Shown piece after piece: positions 7,029 through 7,975 of a stretch of DNA of 7,975 bases. Made by a program: the position numbers and the translations under genes. The DNA is from Pseudomonadota bacterium (GTDB lineage Bacteria; Pseudomonadota; Alphaproteobacteria; Rhizobiales; Rhizobiaceae), in contig JAEWHQ010000091.1 of NCBI GenBank assembly GCA_023387715.1, positions 1-7,975 of the forward strand. The letters are read 5' to 3'. The notes beneath the pieces are model-generated. The model saw nothing but the letters and a program-made list of their open reading frames with translations. It did not search any database and was not told the DNA's origin. Positions within the stretch are counted from its first letter, which is position 1; each line of letters begins with the position of its first letter.

Positions 7029-7046
7029 GATAAGAAAATACTATCA
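7028..7046. repeat. Small inverted repeat overlapping the oxyR start codon region
   Basis: TGATA (7028-7032) and TATCA (7042-7046) are complementary 5-bp arms separated by 9 nt, with the T-N11-A spacing seen at the core of many LysR-type binding sites. It covers the first base of the start codon and the leader where a ribosome-binding site should be. It may be an autoregulatory site, or chance in AT-rich DNA. Confidence 0.3.
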
Positions 7047-7074
7047 ATGTTTCATGAAAATGCAATTAGAGATT

Positions 7075-7103
7075 ATTATAAGAATAGTTCTAAAGTGTCT
7101 TTA
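7075..7103 (-). promoter_or_regulatory. Putative oxyR promoter
   Basis: On the minus strand a perfect TATAAT (7080-7075) is preceded at 17 nt by TAAAGA (7103-7098), a poor -35 matching consensus at three of six positions. Transcription would start near 7068, giving a leader of about 40 nt. A weak -35 is common for autoregulated LysR genes. The candidate OxyR site at 7084-7098 falls in the spacer. Confidence 0.45.
7084..7098. promoter_or_regulatory. Candidate OxyR-binding half of the oxyR-katA intergenic region
   Basis: ATAGTTCTAAAGTGT matches the OxyR motif ATAG-N-T-NNN-A-N-CTAT at 8 of 10 fixed positions. A weaker match (5 of 10) starts 22 bp away at 7062, the spacing expected of a tandem OxyR site. 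It lies within the putative oxyR promoter, so binding would fit autorepression. It is also upstream of katA, where bound OxyR could activate. I could not identify a clear -35/-10 pair for katA downstream of it. Confidence 0.4.
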
Positions 7104-7201
7104 TCAAACAGCGCGTCTGTGAGAGACTTGAAAAGATAGACGTGCCTTTTAGCCCTCATCAGGGGCATTTCCATGTTTATATCAAAAGGGAGAGACCATT
7201 T

Positions 7202-7975
7202 ATGACCGATCGCCCGTTTATGACCACAACCGGTGGCGCACCAGTTCCAGACAATCAGAATTCATTGACCGCCGGTGAGCGCGGGCCGGTTTTGATGCAG
7301 GATTATCAGCTGATTGAAAAGCTGGCACATCAAAACCGTGAGCGTATTCCTGAGCGTGCTGTTCACGCTAAAGGCTGGGGTGCACATGGCACTCTGACCA
7401 TCACCGGTGACATTTCCAAATATACCAAGGCGGCCGTGTTGCAGCCGGGCACAGTCACTCCGATGCTGGCGCGTTTTTCAACTGTTGCCGGTGAGCAGGG
7501 TGCAGCAGATGCCGAGCGCGACGTGCGTGGCTTTGCTTTGAAATTCTATACACCCGAAGGCAATTGGGATTTGGTTGGCAATAATACGCCGGTGTTTTTC
7601 GTGCGTGATCCGATCAAATTCCCTGACTTTATCCATACGCAAAAACGCCATCCAAAAACCAATTTGCGCTCGGCCACTGCCATGTGGGATTTCTGGTCAC
7701 TATCGCCGGAAAGCCTGCATCAGGTGACAATCCTGATGTCTGACCGTGGTCTGCCAACGGATGTGCGCCACATCAATGGTTATGGTTCGCACACCTATTC
7801 CTTCTGGAATGATCAGGGCGAGCGCTATTGGGTGAAATTCCACTTTAAAACCATGCAAGGTCATAAACATTGGACAAATGACGAGGCTGAGCATGTCGTG
7901 GGTAAAACCCGTGAATCGACACAGGTAGATCTCTACGGCTCCATTGAAAAAGGCGAGTTCCCGCGTTGGAAAGTT
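7202..7975 (+). CDS. katA: Haem catalase, N-terminal 258 codons (cut by window edge)
   Basis: A monofunctional haem catalase, which converts hydrogen peroxide to water and oxygen; the gene continues past the right edge. The ATG at 7202 follows a GGGAGAG ribosome-binding site and gives [20 protein letters not shown], the usual small-subunit catalase start ([13 protein letters not shown] at 17-29). The distal catalytic His55 lies in the RAVHAKGWG segment, Asn127 in [13 protein letters not shown] is the second active-site residue, and [29 protein letters not shown] and [12 protein letters not shown] are all intact. The haem-ligating tyrosine is beyond the window. From memory it resembles Brucella-type KatA. 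The gene is divergent from oxyR across 173 nt, so peroxide induction through OxyR is expected. Confidence 0.96.
   Translation, partial: MTDRPFMTTTGGAPVPDNQNSLTAGERGPVLMQDYQLIEKLAHQNRERIPERAVHAKGWGAHGTLTITGDISKYTKAAVLQPGTVTPMLARFSTVAGEQGAADAERDVRGFALKFYTPEGNWDLVGNNTPVFFVRDPIKFPDFIHTQKRHPKTNLRSATAMWDFWSLSPESLHQVTILMSDRGLPTDVRHINGYGSHTYSFWNDQGERYWVKFHFKTMQGHKHWTNDEAEHVVGKTRESTQVDLYGSIEKGEFPRWKV

Noticed and set aside
7153..7164. CCCT-CATC-AGGG hairpin in the katA leader
   Set aside because: Only four base pairs and no T-tract; too weak to support a terminator or regulatory element.

Overview
The window (about 50% G+C) looks like a chromosomal segment of an alphaproteobacterium of the order Hyphomicrobiales (Rhizobiales). 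From memory, the catalase and IMP dehydrogenase resemble those of Brucella/Ochrobactrum-type bacteria. The G+C is lower than in Brucella itself, so a lower-GC relative such as the Pseudochrobactrum group is possible, but this is a guess without a database search.

Bases 1-4260, minus strand: a tightly packed catabolic operon, read from right to left. It starts at a recognisable promoter (4232-4260) carrying a palindromic operator candidate. It encodes a two-domain flavoprotein of the 2-aminobenzoyl-CoA monooxygenase/reductase (salicylyl-CoA 5-hydroxylase/oxidoreductase) family, an SDR dehydrogenase, an enoyl-CoA hydratase-family protein, and the N-terminus of an acyl-CoA dehydrogenase that runs off the left edge. 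Gene spacings are 14, 2 and 4 nt. Together they fit a hybrid aerobic aromatic pathway. An ortho-substituted benzoyl-CoA (anthraniloyl- or salicylyl-CoA) is hydroxylated and its ring reduced by one fused enzyme, and the product is then opened and degraded by beta-oxidation-type enzymes. The CoA ligase that would start the pathway is not in the window and may lie beyond the left edge.

Bases 4172-4535: a 364-nt divergent intergenic region rich in inverted repeats. It holds the operon promoter and operator, two further dyads, and the guaB leader.

Bases 4536-6083: guaB (IMP dehydrogenase, the first committed step to GMP), followed by a strong bidirectional hairpin terminator shared with the convergent regulator gene.

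Bases 6093-7975: an oxyR-type peroxide sensor with both redox cysteines, divergent from a katA-type catalase truncated by the right edge. The 173-nt gap between them holds a probable oxyR -10 box and a candidate OxyR site. This is the common oxyR/katA peroxide-defence pair.

I saw no mobile elements, CRISPR arrays, tRNA or rRNA genes. The genes are ordinary, well-formed members of known families. The most interesting points are the aromatic-CoA operon, the loss of the usual catalytic glutamates in its crotonase-fold enzyme, and the dyads upstream of it.
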